Assembly (NCBI RefSeq): GCF_014287895.1
Contig: NZ_JACOPP010000036.1
Span: 1-22,039 of the forward strand
From: Lawsonibacter hominis
GTDB taxonomy: Bacteria > Bacillota > Clostridia > Oscillospirales > Oscillospiraceae
Reading direction: 5' to 3'
DNA length: 22,039 nucleotides
Shown here: in pieces, positions 21,434 through 22,039 of the stretch
How the letters are laid out: each line of letters begins with the position of its first letter
Position numbering within the stretch: position 1 is the stretch's first letter
Notes under the pieces: generated by a model
Told to the model about the DNA's origin: nothing
The model's database searches: none
The model's input: only the letters and a program-made list of their open reading frames with translations
Program-made: the position numbers and the translations under genes

Positions 21434-21471
21434 CCTGCATGTATTTTATCATGCAGGCAAACTATTTTCAA
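21434..21471 (-). promoter_or_regulatory. Promoter with inverted-repeat operator for the small membrane protein
   Basis: On the minus strand TTGAAA (21471-21466), a 17-bp spacer and TAAAAT (21448-21443). A perfect inverted repeat, CCTGCATG-N8-CATGCAGG (21434-21457), centres on the -10, a layout suited to a dimeric repressor. Confidence 0.6.
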
Positions 21472-21541
21472 TGTATGGTCAAAATGCCAGAGATTTTAAG
21501 CTGTAAGAGTACAATACATATTGGACAGTCGAATAAAAAGG

Positions 21542-21616
21542 ATGAAGGAAATGGCCTCATGGGATAAAGTTGAGTTACCACACAACAACTTGATGAGAGG
21601 GGGCCATATCCTTCAT
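21542..21616 (+). promoter_or_regulatory. Long hairpin covering the transposase start codon
   Basis: ATGAAGGAAATGGCC (21542-21556) pairs with GGCCATATCCTTCAT (21602-21616), with one mismatch. Inside it CCTCAT and AAGTTG pair with ATGAG and CAACTT. The start codon at 21615-21617 is part of the stem, so an RNA read in from upstream would hide it. Confidence 0.6.
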
Positions 21617-22039
21617 GAGCAAGCGTATAACACAAGACATGGCGTATCGGCAATCCCTGATGAAATACGCGGAGAACTACGGGGTCAGCCGCGCCAGCCG
21701 GAAGTACAACAAGAGCCGGTCGTACATCTACTTCTGGAAGACCCGCTGGGACGGGACGGTGCAGTCCCTGGCCTGCCAGTCCAGACGCCCGCACAGCCAT
21801 CCCAATCAGCACACGGAGGCGGAGCTGAAGCTGATCCGGGATATGCGCCGCCGCAACCCTGACATCGGCATGGTGGAACTGTGGCATCGTCTGCGGCTCA
21901 GAGGCTACACCCGCTGTCCAGAGAGCTTGTTCCGGGTCATGCGCAAGCTGGGGCTGTTCCCGCAGGCCGAGAAGAAACCAGTCTACAAGCCAAAGCCCTA
22001 TGAGCAGATGACGTACCCAGGGCAACGGGTACCGGTAGA
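21615..22039 (+). CDS. Integrase/transposase, N-terminal part (runs off the window)
   Basis: An open frame of 141 codons from ATG 21615 to the window end. The N-terminal helix-turn-helix (residues about 10-45: AYRQSLMKYAENYGVSRASRKYNKSR in two parts) is followed by SYIYFWKTRWDG, an Arg/His-rich linker (SRRPHSHPNQHT) and a second DNA-binding region (IRDMRRRNPDIGMVELWHRLRLRGY), then a linker leading to a DDE integrase domain beyond the window. This resembles single-ORF IS481/IS3-like transposases. A GAGAGGGGG lies about 10 nt before the ATG. The start codon is folded into a hairpin (21542-21616). Family level is uncertain without the catalytic domain. Confidence 0.8.
   Translation, partial: MSKRITQDMAYRQSLMKYAENYGVSRASRKYNKSRSYIYFWKTRWDGTVQSLACQSRRPHSHPNQHTEAELKLIRDMRRRNPDIGMVELWHRLRLRGYTRCPESLFRVMRKLGLFPQAEKKPVYKPKPYEQMTYPGQRVPV

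Noticed and set aside
1..22039. CRISPR array or cas genes
   Set aside because: No series of regularly spaced direct repeats and no Cas-like proteins were seen.

Overview
The window looks like chromosomal DNA from a spore-forming, moderately GC-rich member of the Clostridia, perhaps Oscillospiraceae. That placement is inferred from a pro-sigma-K gene, TrmB, a PhoU-fused Na/Pi transporter and strong AGGAGG ribosome binding sites; no rRNA or other marker confirms it. 

Main discovery: sigK is split. Its N-terminal 215 codons lie on the minus strand at 17270-16626 and its last 16 codons plus stop at 7380-7330. Both breakpoints carry the same 12 bp (16626-16637 and 7381-7392, encoding Tyr-Val-Ser-Arg of the region 4.2 helix-turn-helix). 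A large serine recombinase gene lies 36 bp inside one end. Recombination between the 12-bp copies removes about 9.2 kb and restores a 231-codon sigK reading ...SRSYVSR-IEKRALKKL.... This is a skin-like (sigK intervening) element, inserted much closer to the 3' end of sigK than the Bacillus subtilis skin. 

Layout. (1) 1-4570: an AT-richer island with the edge of an IS3-type element, a small unknown gene and a Gabija-like defence operon (gajA-gajB, 8-bp overlap) behind a promoter and an intrinsic terminator in its leader, then an intact tRNA-Pro(UGG). A tRNA-Pro half gene (nt 1-38) marks the island edge. (2) 4665-7087: divergent promoters sharing one palindromic -35, trmB, and a MATE efflux gene with a frameshift. 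(3) 7330-7392: the sigK 3' piece. (4) 7393-16625: the skin-like element, with the recombinase and a 43-codon ORF before it, a 91-codon ORF, a tRNA-Arg(CCU) half gene, a dinJ-yafQ toxin-antitoxin wreck carrying a 162-bp MITE, tspO, a frameshifted FAD/Rieske oxidoreductase, and a tight three-gene operon: PD-(D/E)XK nuclease-helicase, GIY-YIG nuclease-helicase and MazG-like pyrophosphohydrolase. That operon is the best candidate here for an undescribed antiviral system. (5) 16617-17270: the sigK 5' piece. (6) 17453-20269: Na/Pi cotransporter and a convergent multi-pass membrane protein. (7) 20382-22039: an 831-bp IS5-family (IS427/IS1031-like) insertion whose TTA target sits on the stop codon of a small membrane protein gene, and the start of another transposase. 

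Working model (inference): in vegetative cells the element stays in sigK, keeps it non-functional and supplies its defence cargo. In the sporulating mother cell the recombinase, possibly helped by SpoIIID at matching boxes upstream of the recombinase unit and of sigK, excises the element and makes sigK whole, while the forespore keeps the element. Several single-base indels in short homopolymer runs break other genes; they may be real decay or assembly error.
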